NCBI RefSeq assembly: GCF_006864425.1
Contig: NZ_QHLI01000003.1
Coordinates: forward strand, 28,907 to 92,906
Source of the DNA: Campylobacter troglodytis
GTDB taxonomy: Bacteria; Campylobacterota; Campylobacteria; Campylobacterales; Campylobacteraceae
Reading direction: 5' to 3'
DNA: 64,000 nucleotides
The notes under the pieces are model-generated. The model made no database searches, was not told the DNA's origin, and saw nothing but the letters and a program-made list of their open reading frames with translations. A program made the position numbers and the translations under genes. Positions 18,145 through 27,205 of the stretch are shown in pieces (the stretch's first letter is position 1; each line of letters opens with the position of its first letter).

Positions 18145-19209
18145 TTAATTTCTATTCAAACAGTTTAAATCCTCAAAGGCTCTTTCAAGCCTTTTTATCA
18201 TACTTTCCTCACCTGCTCTAAGCCACACACGAGGATCGTAATATTTTTTATTTGGCTTGTCATCGCCCTCAGGATTTCCGATCTGTCCTTGTAAATAAGC
18301 CCTATTTGCACTCTCATAGCCTCTGACCCCATCCCAAAAAGCCCACTGGGTATCTGTGTCTATATTCATCTTTATGACCCCATAGCTAAGTGCTTCTTTT
18401 ATGTCTTTTAGCTCGCTTCCACTGCCTCCGTGAAAGACAAAATTCACAGGCTTGTCATCTTTGAGTGCGAATTTTTCCTTGACAAAATTTTGTGAATTCT
18501 TTAAGATACTAGGCTGTAAGCTTACATTTCCTGGCTTATACACCCCGTGTACATTGCCAAAGCTAGCCGCAATGGAGAATTTATCACTAATCTTACCAAG
18601 CCTTTCATAAGCAAGGGCTACGTCCTCTGGCTGGGTGTATAATCTAGCATTGTCAATTCCTGTATTATCCACGCCGTCCTCTTCACCTCCTGTGCATCCA
18701 AGTTCTATTTCAAGGCTAATTCCAAGCTCACTTAGCCTTTTAAGATAAGCCTCGCAAGTAGAGATATTTTCCTCTAAGTCCTCCTCGCTTAGATCAAGCA
18801 TATGAGAGCTATAAAGGGCTTTACCATAGATCTTTTTATTATCCTCACTTGCCTTTATAAGAGCATCCACCCAGGGAAGTAATTTTCTTGCTGCATGATC
18901 TGTATGCAAGATCACAGCCACTCCGTAATTTTTAGCAAGTAAATGAACATGCCTTGCACCGCTAATAGCACCTAGGACATCGCCATTTGGGCAGTTTTTA
19001 CCAGCCATAAATTTAGCCCCTCCATTTGAAAATTGAATAATCACAGGAGAGTTTACCTTCTTTGCCACCTCTAAGACCGCATTTATGGAATTTGATCCAA
19101 CTACATTTACAGCAGGTATGGCAAAGCCTTGTGCCTTTGCATAGGCATATACCTTGTTTAGCTCATCCCCACTTACAACCCCAGCACCTACTAAGTCTAA
19201 AACACCCAT
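18145..19209 (-). CDS. fba: Fructose-bisphosphate aldolase, class II
   Basis: 354 residues. The zinc and active-site motifs are VILHTDHAARKLLPW near residue 100, ELGCTGGEEDG near 170, FGNVHGVYKPGN near 220, and VFHGGSGSELKDIKEAL followed by KMNIDTDTQWAFW. It interconverts fructose-1,6-bisphosphate with DHAP and glyceraldehyde-3-phosphate. In Campylobacter, which lacks phosphofructokinase, it serves mainly gluconeogenesis. Its ATG overlaps the peb4 stop (TAATG), so it is translated from the peb4 message. Confidence 0.96.
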   Translation of the reverse strand: MGVLDLVGAGVVSGDELNKVYAYAKAQGFAIPAVNVVGSNSINAVLEVAKKVNSPVIIQFSNGGAKFMAGKNCPNGDVLGAISGARHVHLLAKNYGVAVILHTDHAARKLLPWVDALIKASEDNKKIYGKALYSSHMLDLSEEDLEENISTCEAYLKRLSELGISLEIELGCTGGEEDGVDNTGIDNARLYTQPEDVALAYERLGKISDKFSIAASFGNVHGVYKPGNVSLQPSILKNSQNFVKEKFALKDDKPVNFVFHGGSGSELKDIKEALSYGVIKMNIDTDTQWAFWDGVRGYESANRAYLQGQIGNPEGDDKPNKKYYDPRVWLRAGEESMIKRLERAFEDLNCLNRN

Positions 19210-20021
19210 TATTTTAACTCCACCTTTGCTCTACCATAAAGCTCATTAGCCTTTTGTCCTAATAATCTTTGAAGTTCTTGCATCTTGTAGTCGTTTTCTA
19301 AATTTGGCTTTACCTGATCAAAACTAAGCTGTGTCCTTGCTTGTGCGTCTTGTTTTAAGATGATATGATAGCCAAAGTCTGTTTTTATGGGAGTCTTAGA
19401 ATAATCCCCTTTTTTAAGAGAAAAGGCAGCATCTGAAAAAGGCTTTACCATATCTCCTTCGCCAAACCAGCCAAGCTCACCTCCATTTTGAGCTGAGCCA
19501 TCTATGGATCTAGTCCTTGCTAGCTCGCTAAATTTTTGATCTAGACTTTCTCCTTTTAGATTTTTAAGATCATTGATTATGCTTTTTGCCTCTGCTTCGC
19601 TTTTAACTAAAATGTGCTTAGCCCTAACACCAGCAGGACGGACAAATTGGCTCTTGTTTTTATCATAAGCAGCTTTGATCTTGGAATTATCAACCTTTAT
19701 AGAATCATAAAGCTTCTTGTGATACAAATTCAAAGCTATTTGATCCTTTGCCCTTTCAAGCTCTTTGTTAAAATCTGAGCCCTTGTTAAAGCCTTGTTTT
19801 TTGGCTTCTTCAAGTAGTAGCATTTGGGCTATGTATTGCTGAATCAAAAGCCTTTTTTGTTGTTCTGGCAAGGAGTTAAGCTTTTGTCCTCCTAAGGCAG
19901 AGGCTAGATCTTCATTGATCTGAGTATCTGTAATATTTTTCCCATCCACAGTGGCAACCACAGCTGCATTTAAATTTAGCGTAAGCAGTAAAGAACCAAG
20001 TGCTAGTGAGATTTTTTTCAT
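19209..20021 (-). CDS. peb4: PEB4 periplasmic peptidyl-prolyl isomerase/chaperone
   Basis: 270 residues. The signal peptide MKKISLALGSLLLTLNLNAA precedes a SurA-like chaperone region and a parvulin domain (about 130-225: RAKHILVKSEAEAKSI, then NGGELGWFGEGDMVKPF and IKTDFGYHIILK). It folds outer-membrane proteins and is a major Campylobacter antigen (also called Cbf2). AAGGAAGAAG precedes the ATG. It is divergent from nth across 76 bp, so the two promoters must lie back to back. Confidence 0.94.
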   Translation of the reverse strand: MKKISLALGSLLLTLNLNAAVVATVDGKNITDTQINEDLASALGGQKLNSLPEQQKRLLIQQYIAQMLLLEEAKKQGFNKGSDFNKELERAKDQIALNLYHKKLYDSIKVDNSKIKAAYDKNKSQFVRPAGVRAKHILVKSEAEAKSIINDLKNLKGESLDQKFSELARTRSIDGSAQNGGELGWFGEGDMVKPFSDAAFSLKKGDYSKTPIKTDFGYHIILKQDAQARTQLSFDQVKPNLENDYKMQELQRLLGQKANELYGRAKVELK

Positions 20022-20097
20022 CTTCTTCCTTTGTATTTAGAGATTTAGGCATAATTTTATCTAAGCTTGGTTAAGATTAATTAACTAAAATAAAAAA

Positions 20098-20721
20098 ATG
20101 AAAAGAAATTTAGAGATTAAATCCTTGTTTTTAAAACATTTTGAGGGTGCTAGAACAGAACTTGTCTTTAAGGATCTTTATGAGTTAATAGTCTGCGTTA
20201 TGCTCTCAGCACAGTGTACTGACAAAAGAGTGAATTTAATCACCCCAAATCTCTTCAAAGCCTATCCTAGCGTTGCTGATCTAGCTAGGGCTAATCTTGC
20301 AAGCGTGAAAGCTCTCATACAAACTTGTTCTTTTTTTAATAACAAGGCACAAAATTTAATCAAAATGGCAAGGGCTGTGTGCGAGAATTTCAAGGGAAAT
20401 ATACCCCTAGATCAAAAAGATTTACAAAGCCTTGCAGGTGTGGGGCAAAAGACGGCAAATGTGGTTTTGATCGAGTGGTGTGGGGCAAATGTGATGGCTG
20501 TTGATACTCACATTTTTCGCGTAGCACATCGCCTTAATTTAAGCAAGGCTAAGACACCTGAGCTTGTAGAAGCCGATCTTACTCGCATCTTTAAGGATAA
20601 TTTAAACCGCTTGCATCAAGCAATGGTGCTTTTTGGACGCTATACCTGTAAGGCTAAGAATCCTTTATGTGAAAGCTGTTTTTTAACTAAGCTTTGCAAG
20701 AGCAAAGACAAAAGGGCTTAA
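20098..20721 (+). CDS. nth: Endonuclease III
   Basis: 207 residues with the HhH-GPD fold. The helix-hairpin-helix LAGVGQKTANVVL carries the catalytic Lys near residue 120 and VDTHIFRVAHRL the catalytic Asp. The C-terminal [4Fe-4S] ligands are CKAKNPLCESCFLTKLC (C-x6-C-x2-C-x5-C). It removes oxidised pyrimidines in base-excision repair. The divergent arrangement with peb4-fba is the same as in C. jejuni. Confidence 0.96.
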   Translation: MKRNLEIKSLFLKHFEGARTELVFKDLYELIVCVMLSAQCTDKRVNLITPNLFKAYPSVADLARANLASVKALIQTCSFFNNKAQNLIKMARAVCENFKGNIPLDQKDLQSLAGVGQKTANVVLIEWCGANVMAVDTHIFRVAHRLNLSKAKTPELVEADLTRIFKDNLNRLHQAMVLFGRYTCKAKNPLCESCFLTKLCKSKDKRA

Positions 20722-21430
20722 ACCTTGCATTTAATCTTTACTTGTAAATTTAAGGCTAAATTACTTAAAATTCCCATTTTATCCTAACTTGAATTTCACG
20801 CTTTAAATTATGTTTTTAACTTCGTTCTAGCTTGAAATTTTTAAACTTATCAATTTTTCCTTGAATTTAAACTTGCTTGAATTCTTAAAACCTACACTCT
20901 CAAATTCAAACAAGTTTGCCTTCATTTTTAAATTTACACTCCTTCATTTTTAAATTTACACTTTAAATTCAAAAAAATCTTACTTTTTAAACTTGTTTAA
21001 GCTTGCTTGAATTTTTTAAATTCAAGCTCCCTTTTAAACAAGCCTTAAATTTAGACAAAGGATTCTTTGTCGTTATTTAAAAAATCTTAATCGAATTTTT
21101 AAGCTTAGATACTAAAAACTCAAAAAACCTCGCTTGAATTCTCAAAGCTTAGACCTTAAATTTAAACAAACTTACCTTAATTTTTAAATTTAGACCTTTA
21201 AATTCAAGCAACACCTTACTTTTTAAAGCTTGTTTAAGCTTTATTTAAACCTATTTAAATTGTTTAACTTGCTTGAATTTTTTAAATTCAAGTCCCCTTA
21301 GTTATCGCAAAAATTTTTATCGCATTGGCTTTGGATGTGATAAAGCAAATTAAGTAAACCTTAAATTTAAACAAAGCATTCTTGTTTGTTATTTAATGCA
21401 AATTTAAGGCAGAGTATAAAACAGCCAAAT
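20722..21430. repeat. Intergenic DNA rich in AAATTCAAG/TTTAAATTTA words
   Basis: 710 bp with no gene. Two related halves can be seen: CTTGTTTAAGCTTGCTTGAA near 20990 recurs in altered form near 21230-21290, each followed by TTTTTTAAATTCAAG and a CCTTAAATTTA-type segment. The rest is mixed RAATTY words. Confidence 0.6.
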
Positions 21431-22663
21431 TCACAGCATAGCCTTGGCTATATTTAAAAATGCCGTTATGATGATGGCATTTGTGATATTGCTTATAAAG
21501 CCGCCCACTAAGGGCACCACAAAGAAGGCTATCTTTGAGTAGCGGTAACTCTCACAAACCGAGCTCATAGTAGCCATACTTACAGGCACAGCCCCAAGCC
21601 CAAAGCCACAGTGTCCTACGCTAATGATGGCAGCATCGTAGTTTTTCCCACACATCTTAAAGGTAAGAAAGACTATGAAATAATAAATAAACACGCATTG
21701 TAAAAGCAAGATCGTGATTAAGGGCAAGGCTAAGGAGGCTAGCTCCCATAATTTCATCGTTATGATAGATAAGGACACAAAGAGACTAAGACACACAGCC
21801 CCTACGATCTGTATGCTCTCATACAAGGCTTCTCTTTCTTTTAGCTCCTCTTCTTGAAAATTCTTTGATCTTTTATCTAGTATAAATCTTAAAAGTATCC
21901 CACCAAACATACTCATAACATGTATGGGTAAATTCACGCTTGGAATGAGCCATTTAAAAAAGACAAAAAGCACCTCGCCTATCCCACAAGCTAAAAGTAG
22001 GATAAATACCGCTTGCTGGGCTCTTTTTGAGCTTACAAAGGCTTTGATCTTGGCATTTATGCTATCTTCTTGCCTTGTAAGGCTTTCTTCTTTATCTAGC
22101 TTATACTTTGTAATTAGCCTTCTGCCAATGGGACCTCCCATTATGCACCCACTTACAAGACCAAAGGTAGCAGCGGCAATTGCCACCTCCAAGGCTCCCT
22201 CTCCTCCCATCTCAACGGCTATGGGAGCAAAGGAGGCTGAATTTCCGTGCCCTCCTGTAAGGGGAGTTGATCCTGCCATTAAGGCAACAAGGGGATTCAT
22301 GCCCATCAAGGAGCCAATGCCAATGGCTAGGACATTTTGAAAGATAGCAAGTAAGGCTGCTAAAAAGGCAAAGATAAGCACCAATTTGCCTCCGTGTCTA
22401 ATTAAGGCCAAAGAAGCACTTAGCCCAGAGGCTGCAAAGAAGACATTGTAAAAAAATTTATTCATCACCTGATAATCAAAGCTAAAAGCAAGGATCCCAC
22501 TTGAATAACAAAGTGCTGTTAAAATAGCAAAGGCAGTACCCCCCACAACAGCAGAAGGCAAACACCAAGTCTTTAAAATTTTAATCTTTTCTCTGCAAAA
22601 CTCACCCGCATAAATGGCCAAAACAGCAAGCATTAGGGTGCTAAACATTCCAACCTCAATCAT
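21431..22663 (-). CDS. gltS: Sodium/glutamate symporter
   Basis: 410 residues, about ten membrane helices, a typical GltS length. The two re-entrant signature loops are visible: MAGSTPLTGGHGNSASFAP near residue 135, and GHCGFGLGAVPVSMATM near 350. It imports glutamate with Na+, supplying a major Campylobacter carbon source. AAGGGGGAT lies before the ATG. A single gene with no linked partner. Confidence 0.93.
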   Translation of the reverse strand: MIEVGMFSTLMLAVLAIYAGEFCREKIKILKTWCLPSAVVGGTAFAILTALCYSSGILAFSFDYQVMNKFFYNVFFAASGLSASLALIRHGGKLVLIFAFLAALLAIFQNVLAIGIGSLMGMNPLVALMAGSTPLTGGHGNSASFAPIAVEMGGEGALEVAIAAATFGLVSGCIMGGPIGRRLITKYKLDKEESLTRQEDSINAKIKAFVSSKRAQQAVFILLLACGIGEVLFVFFKWLIPSVNLPIHVMSMFGGILLRFILDKRSKNFQEEELKEREALYESIQIVGAVCLSLFVSLSIITMKLWELASLALPLITILLLQCVFIYYFIVFLTFKMCGKNYDAAIISVGHCGFGLGAVPVSMATMSSVCESYRYSKIAFFVVPLVGGFISNITNAIIITAFLNIAKAML

Positions 22664-23017
22664 AAATCCCCCTTAAATCAAAAAGCCCTTCAAAGATCTT
22701 GATTTATCACCTAAGCTTTTGCCAAAAAGCTGGTTTTAGCTACTTTGCCAAGAAAGATAAATGCCTTTAAAAAGCCTTAACATAAATCTTAGCAAAAAAA
22801 GAGTAGTTTTTAGCGTTTTTTTTTTTTTTGAATTTAAGCTTTTTAAAGATAAAATTACCATAGGTAACAATTTAGGGTGTTTAAATGGGATTTAAAGATC
22901 TTTTTTAGTTTGCTTGAATTTAAACTTTTTAAATGCCTATTTTAAATTTGAGCATTTTTTAAATGACTTGGCTAAAATTTGCCTTTGAAAAATAGAATTT
23001 AGCTTAAAGGGGATAAG
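22664..23017. other. Intergenic DNA with a long T tract
   Basis: 354 bp. The run of T residues near 22818-22830 is followed by GAATTTAAGC. It holds the divergent promoters of gltS and cmoB. No gene seen. Confidence 0.5.
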
Positions 23018-23863
23018 ATGACAAAAGAGCTTCTTAAACAAATAGAAAGCTTAGAAAAGCGCGTTAAAAAGGGCATTTTAAGCCTAGATGAGAGCGTGAA
23101 TTTGAGTTGCGAGCTTGAATTTAATGAGGAAATAAAACAAATTGCGCTTGATTTAAAGCCCTGGCGAAAGGGACCCTTTCGCATAAATGAGCTTTTCATT
23201 GATAGTGAGTGGCAAAGCTTTGTGAAGTTTAATCTTTTAAAGCCCTATTTAAACGAAATTCAGGGTAAGGTGGTAGCTGATGTGGGCTGTAATAATGGCT
23301 ATTATATGTTTAAGATGCTTGAGTTTAGCCCCAAAAAACTTGTTGGCTTTGATCCAAGTATGCGTTGCTTTTTGCAGTTTAAGCTCATAAATGCCCTTGC
23401 TAAAACTGCCATAAAATACGAGCTTTTGGGGGTTGAAGCCTTGCCAAACTACAAGCATAAATTTGATCTTATCTTTTGTCTTGGGGTGCTTTATCACAGA
23501 AGCGATCCCCTTAAAATGCTTAAAGAATTAAAAGCTGGTTTAAACAAAAAAGGGGTGGTATTTTTAGACACGGTTTTCATAGAAGATGAAAGGGAAATCG
23601 CCCTTGTGCCGAAAAAAACCTATTCTAAAATCTCCAACATTTACTTTGTGCCTTCTATCTTAGCTTTGAAAAACTGGTGCGAGAGGGCGGGATTTTCACA
23701 CTTTGAAGTGCTTGCCACCAAAACTACCGACAGCTTTGAGCAAAGAAAAACTGAGTGGAGCGATGGCTTTTCTTTGAGTGATTTTTTAGATCCTTTAAAT
23801 TCAAATCTTACTTGCGAGGGATATCCTGCACCTCAAAGGGTATATGTGAGGCTTGGAATTTAG
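23018..23863 (+). CDS. cmoB: tRNA U34 carboxymethyltransferase
   Basis: 281 residues, shorter than the E. coli enzyme at the N-terminus, as in other Campylobacter. The SAM-binding loop [15 protein letters not shown] is near residue 85, [19 protein letters not shown] near 152. The K/W-P-W-R-K-G-P-F substrate segment (KPWRKGPF) is conserved. It uses carboxy-SAM to make cmo5U in the tRNA anticodon wobble base. AAAGGGGAT precedes the ATG. The gene ends 8 bp from the convergent TIR-like gene, an insertion relative to the C. jejuni order cmoB-Cj0977. Confidence 0.93.
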   Translation: MTKELLKQIESLEKRVKKGILSLDESVNLSCELEFNEEIKQIALDLKPWRKGPFRINELFIDSEWQSFVKFNLLKPYLNEIQGKVVADVGCNNGYYMFKMLEFSPKKLVGFDPSMRCFLQFKLINALAKTAIKYELLGVEALPNYKHKFDLIFCLGVLYHRSDPLKMLKELKAGLNKKGVVFLDTVFIEDEREIALVPKKTYSKISNIYFVPSILALKNWCERAGFSHFEVLATKTTDSFEQRKTEWSDGFSLSDFLDPLNSNLTCEGYPAPQRVYVRLGI

Positions 23864-23871
23864 GGCTTTTT

Positions 23872-24330
23872 TCAGTCTCTATCTGTGGGTAAAGTGTTTT
23901 TATATTTTAATAAATCACATTGTTTGTCTATCCAAGAACTTAAATTTTCTCTTATTTCATCATAGTTTTTAGGCTCATAAGCGTAAATATCAAAAACATT
24001 TTGCCCCCGCCTTGCTGTTTTGCCATATTGATCTTTTAAATTATGAATAAATATGCCAAAAATAGGCTTTTTAAGCTCTCTTGCCTTTTTTGCTTCGTGT
24101 CTTACCCATCTTCTAGTATGAGTTTTTTCTCCTATAAGCAAGATAACACAGTTACACTCTTTCATATTATCATTTATCCATTTTTTGATATTTTCATCAC
24201 CTTTACGCTTGATTTCCTCCCATTCATTTGGCTTACAAATTTGTTGTCCTTCGACAACGCCCATATTTCGCACTTGATTTACACGCCAAAAATCAAGCTC
24301 GTAATGAAAGCTAAAAAATACCTTTTTCAT
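23872..24330 (-). CDS. TIR-like protein of the Thoeris ThsB/MTH538 type
   Basis: 152 residues from MKKVFFSFHYELDFWRVNQV, preceded by AAAGGAGATC. I chose this ATG because the gene upstream ends in TAATG overlapping it. The family pattern is clear: KKVFFSFHYELD at strand A, CNCVILLIGEKTHTRRWVRH, then EAKKARELKKPIFGIFIHN. The Glu after RRWVRH is a candidate catalytic residue. Relatives are TIR-fold proteins that make NAD-derived signals in Thoeris immunity, but no ThsA is present here. It is last in a three-gene operon. Confidence 0.85.
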   Translation of the reverse strand: MKKVFFSFHYELDFWRVNQVRNMGVVEGQQICKPNEWEEIKRKGDENIKKWINDNMKECNCVILLIGEKTHTRRWVRHEAKKARELKKPIFGIFIHNLKDQYGKTARRGQNVFDIYAYEPKNYDEIRENLSSWIDKQCDLLKYKNTLPTDRD

Positions 24331-24731
24331 TATAAGATCTCCTTTAAAACAAAAATACAAACACCTAACAAAGCATAAAAATACAAAATCGTTTTAGAAA
24401 ACCAAGCTTTAAAACAACCGCAACAATCCTTATGATAGTTTTTAAAAGCACTTAAGTCAAACATTTGCACTTTGCTATCTTCTTTTCGCACCTCATCATA
24501 CAAGGCTCTAAATTTTTTCTCTTGACACAAATAATACGCATCAAAAACCCAGCAAAGCCCCAACACAACAAGGCTTACATAAAAGATAGCCTTGTTGCCA
24601 TTTGTCGCATACACCGCAAAAATGGCAGAAATGATAGCCACACACATAGCCTTAATTTGAAATGAATTTGTATTCATTCTTGTGATGATATTTTGGATAA
24701 ATTCTAAAAATTTAAGTTTGTCCTCCGCCAT
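24330..24731 (-). CDS. Three-TM membrane protein (SLATT-like), partner of TIR-like gene
   Basis: 133 residues. Two close N-terminal membrane helices (about 27-44 and 49-67, AIFYVSLVVLGLCWVFDAYY) are followed by a charged helix, YYLCQEKKFRALYDEVRKED. A cysteine pair region YHKDCCGCF and a third helix at 113-131 follow. Two TMs plus a long cytoplasmic helix resemble the SLATT effectors found in nucleotide-signal immune systems; that is inference. Its TAA overlaps the TIR ATG (TAATG), so the two are made together. It lies 15 bp after the Hcp-like gene. Confidence 0.75.
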   Translation of the reverse strand: MAEDKLKFLEFIQNIITRMNTNSFQIKAMCVAIISAIFAVYATNGNKAIFYVSLVVLGLCWVFDAYYLCQEKKFRALYDEVRKEDSKVQMFDLSAFKNYHKDCCGCFKAWFSKTILYFYALLGVCIFVLKEIL

Positions 24732-24746
24732 TTTAATTACCCTTTC

Positions 24747-25361
24747 TTAGTAGCCGTAAATTTGCCTTTGTTGCCTTTGTATGTTATCCATTTGCATTTG
24801 CCTTTCTATGTCCTCCATTTTTCTTAACATTTCTCGTTCAATTCTTTGACTAGGATCATACCATCCTTTCTTCGCCCACTCACCACATCGAGGATCCGCA
24901 TTTCCAATTTTATCACACCACTTTTCAATAGCTCTTTTTTTAATAGAAGTAAGCGTTTCTTCAGAACTAGAAGTAGTTGGCGCAGAATTTACCATTTTTT
25001 TATAATTATCGCAAGACATTGAATCGCCCAAATCACAAGCCTTATCCAAAAACTCTTTTGCCTTGTTTTTGTTTTGTTTAATGCCTTGTCCGCTGTAATA
25101 TAGTCCGCCAAGATTACCACAAGCATTGGCATATTTTAAATCGCAAGCCTTTTCATAAAGTTTTATGGTTTTTGATAAATCTTTGCCAACACCTTGTCCC
25201 TTAAGATATAAAATACCAAGTATATTACACCCCTTGCCATCATCTAAATCACATAATTTTTCGCACGATTTAAAATCTATTTTATCATAGCATTTATCTT
25301 GCATTTCCTTAAATTCAGTATCGCTAGTAGCACCAAAACCCGCACTCACCGCACCAACCAC
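24747..25361 (-). CDS. Hcp-like cysteine-rich Sel1-repeat protein, exported
   Basis: About 204 residues from a GTG. Sel1 repeats of about 36 residues carry paired cysteines (LCDLDDGKGC, ACDLKYANAC, ACDLGDSMSC) as in Helicobacter cysteine-rich proteins, whose disulfides form in the periplasm. The open frame continues upstream of the GTG as KRLIAIFTFVVGAVSAGFG, a good signal-peptide core, but contains no ATG, GTG or TTG before a TAG near 25467. The true start is therefore unclear, or was damaged. First gene of the operon with the three-TM and TIR-like genes. Confidence 0.75.
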   Translation of the reverse strand: MVGAVSAGFGATSDTEFKEMQDKCYDKIDFKSCEKLCDLDDGKGCNILGILYLKGQGVGKDLSKTIKLYEKACDLKYANACGNLGGLYYSGQGIKQNKNKAKEFLDKACDLGDSMSCDNYKKMVNSAPTTSSSEETLTSIKKRAIEKWCDKIGNADPRCGEWAKKGWYDPSQRIEREMLRKMEDIERQMQMDNIQRQQRQIYGY

Positions 25362-25671
25362 AAAGGTGAAAATTGCGATTAACCTTTTTGTCCTTTGTAA
25401 AGAGAAATTTAAATATAACTTTGAGTTTTTAACCTTAAAATTTGTAAATTTCTTGCCATTTTGCTAAAAAATTCACGGAATTTTAAAAGCCAAGCCATAA
25501 AGCCTAGCAACGCAAATTTAGCTAAGTTTCTCATTTTTGCTCCTTTAATTTTCTTTAATTGAGTTGATTTTATCGTTTTTTTTTGCTTAAAGTGCGATGA
25601 AAAATTGACAATTTTTGCAAAAACTTTAGGTTCTCAGTTAAAAACTTTTACTTAAAATAAATTTTTAATGG

Positions 25672-25697
25672 TAAAATTTTTTGGATTTTGTCGATTT
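25672..25697 (+). promoter_or_regulatory. Predicted sigma28 (FliA) promoter
   Basis: TAAA (25672-25675), 16 bases, then CGATTT (25692-25697), close to the Campylobacter FliA pattern. It lies 28 bases before the start of the Cj0977-like gene, which is known to be sigma28-dependent in C. jejuni. Confidence 0.6.
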
Positions 25698-25725
25698 GAT
25701 TGTAAATATTTTTAAAGGCGAGGCT

Positions 25726-26298
25726 ATGATTAAGCAAGGCGTTAATTACACAAAGATTGAAAAATATGTATCCCAAGAGGAAGCAGCTAGGATAAGAGGT
25801 GAGCTTCTAACTTGTCCTAATATCAGTGCTACCTTGGCTGGTACAATCTCAGAGTTTTCTGAAAATCAGGCTAAGTCTGTTTTTATCCCAACGGCTGAGA
25901 TGGTAGTGGATGAGTATGGGCTAATTCACGATGCCTTTGTTTTCAGTGCTGCAAACTATGTAGCCCAAGCAGCCATAAACAAAGAGTATTCAGTGCTTAT
26001 AACCTCAAAGTCTATGTTTTACGCACCCTTAAAGCTAGGAGATGTGCTAATCCTTGAAGCCCAGGCTCTCTTTGATGATAGCTCGAAAAAAAGAGATGTT
26101 AAGATAGTAGGCTCTGTAAATGAGATCAAGGTCTTTGAATCAAGTATGAGCCTTGTTGTAACAGATGATCATATCTTTAAGCTTAAACGTCCTCCAACTA
26201 GCAATCCTATCAAAAAAGATAACGACAAGGACGAAAAAGCTGATAACTCTGATGAAGCAGAGGCTATGAAGCTACTTAATGCCTTTGGAGGTCTCTAA
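25726..26298 (+). CDS. Cj0977-like hot-dog-fold protein, flagellar co-regulated
   Basis: 190 residues from MIKQGVNYTKIEKYVSQEEA. I prefer this ATG, with AAAGGCGAGG upstream, to a TTG at 25681. A single hot-dog domain (SVFIPTAEMVVDEYGLIHDA, then AANYVAQAAI and ITSKSMFYAPLKLGDVLILE) precedes an acidic tail, NDKDEKADNSDEAEAMK. C. jejuni Cj0977 is a FliA-dependent non-motility virulence factor with this fold; its ligand is unknown to me. Placement between cmoB and the lipoprotein agrees. Confidence 0.87.
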   Translation: MIKQGVNYTKIEKYVSQEEAARIRGELLTCPNISATLAGTISEFSENQAKSVFIPTAEMVVDEYGLIHDAFVFSAANYVAQAAINKEYSVLITSKSMFYAPLKLGDVLILEAQALFDDSSKKRDVKIVGSVNEIKVFESSMSLVVTDDHIFKLKRPPTSNPIKKDNDKDEKADNSDEAEAMKLLNAFGGL

Positions 26299-26498
26299 GG
26301 CTTTGGAGTAAGAGGCAGATCAAACCAATTTGGTATGCACTCCTCGTGATAGCTCCCACTTGCATCATAATAGGGCTTACAGTCATCATAAAAGCGGTTT
26401 GAAAGCCCTCTTTCATTTATAAAACAAGCAGAAAAAAGCAAAGCTATTAAGGGTATGAGTATATAGATCTTGCAAATTTTTTTGAGATTTTTTAGCAT
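26295..26498 (-). CDS. Small lipoprotein (Cj0978c-like)
   Basis: 67 residues: a hydrophobic signal ILIPLIALLFSAC with lipobox LFSAC near residue 25, then a short mature part rich in aromatic residues and cysteine (YDDCKPYYDASGSYHEEC). Its stop overlaps the 3' end of the convergent Cj0977-like gene. Probably anchored in the outer or inner membrane. No known function. Confidence 0.8.
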   Translation of the reverse strand: MLKNLKKICKIYILIPLIALLFSACFINERGLSNRFYDDCKPYYDASGSYHEECIPNWFDLPLTPKP

Positions 26499-27205
26499 TG
26501 TTAGCCTTTCTTTTTGTTTGAATTTAAACTCTTTTTTTAAAAATTGGATTTGTTTAAATTTAAAAATATTTTTTTAAAAATGTCGCTTTTTCTCATATTA
26601 AGCATTTCTATACAGCGATACTTTTAGACATAGTCAAAGCAAAGAGTTCTCAAGGTTTTTTTTAAAAAAAGAACTTTTTTGTTTTAGCACCTAATGCCAA
26701 GCCACTAGCACTTCACAAAGATACCAATTTAACAAAATTTATGTAAAAAGATCGGCACTTTTTTAAAAGAGCCTTTGATTTAAATTCAGTCTAAACCTAC
26801 AAGCCTTAAATTCTTGCTGAATTTAAGCTTGTTTTAAAATGATTTGTTAATATTTGAATTTAAAAAAATATTTTTCATATTGAACAAGCTTTAAATTTAA
26901 AACATACTAAGCATAGGCTCTCACAAAAGCTTACCTTGCTACTCTTACAAGCCACTAGATCTTCTTTTTGCAAGAGTATCATTTTGACAAGCCTATGCGA
27001 AAAGATCGGCACTTTTTAAAATATAGCCTTTAAATTTATCAAACTCAAAGCTTTTATCCAAATTTATAATCTCAACCGTCCTTTAAATTCAAGGCTCTTC
27101 ATTTTCTAGTTTAATGCACCTTGCAAATTTTAATCCTATGAATTTAAGATCTTAAAACTATAAACTGTCAAACTGTTTTTAAATCAAGCCTTGAATTTAA
27201 GCTTA
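26499..27205. repeat. Intergenic DNA with a degenerate direct repeat
   Basis: No gene. AAAAGATCGGCACTTTTT occurs at about 26746 and 27001. Each copy is preceded about 55-60 bp earlier by AAGCCACTAG and followed by GCCTTTRATTTAA/GCCTTTAAATTTA-type sequence, so a block of roughly 90 bp is duplicated in diverged form. RAATTY words are abundant. Confidence 0.6.

Noticed and set aside
25409..25535. Small minus-strand frame starting MRNLAKFALLGF with a good AAAGGAG site
   Set aside because: It stops after 20 codons. It may be the damaged start of the Hcp-like gene, but I cannot show it.
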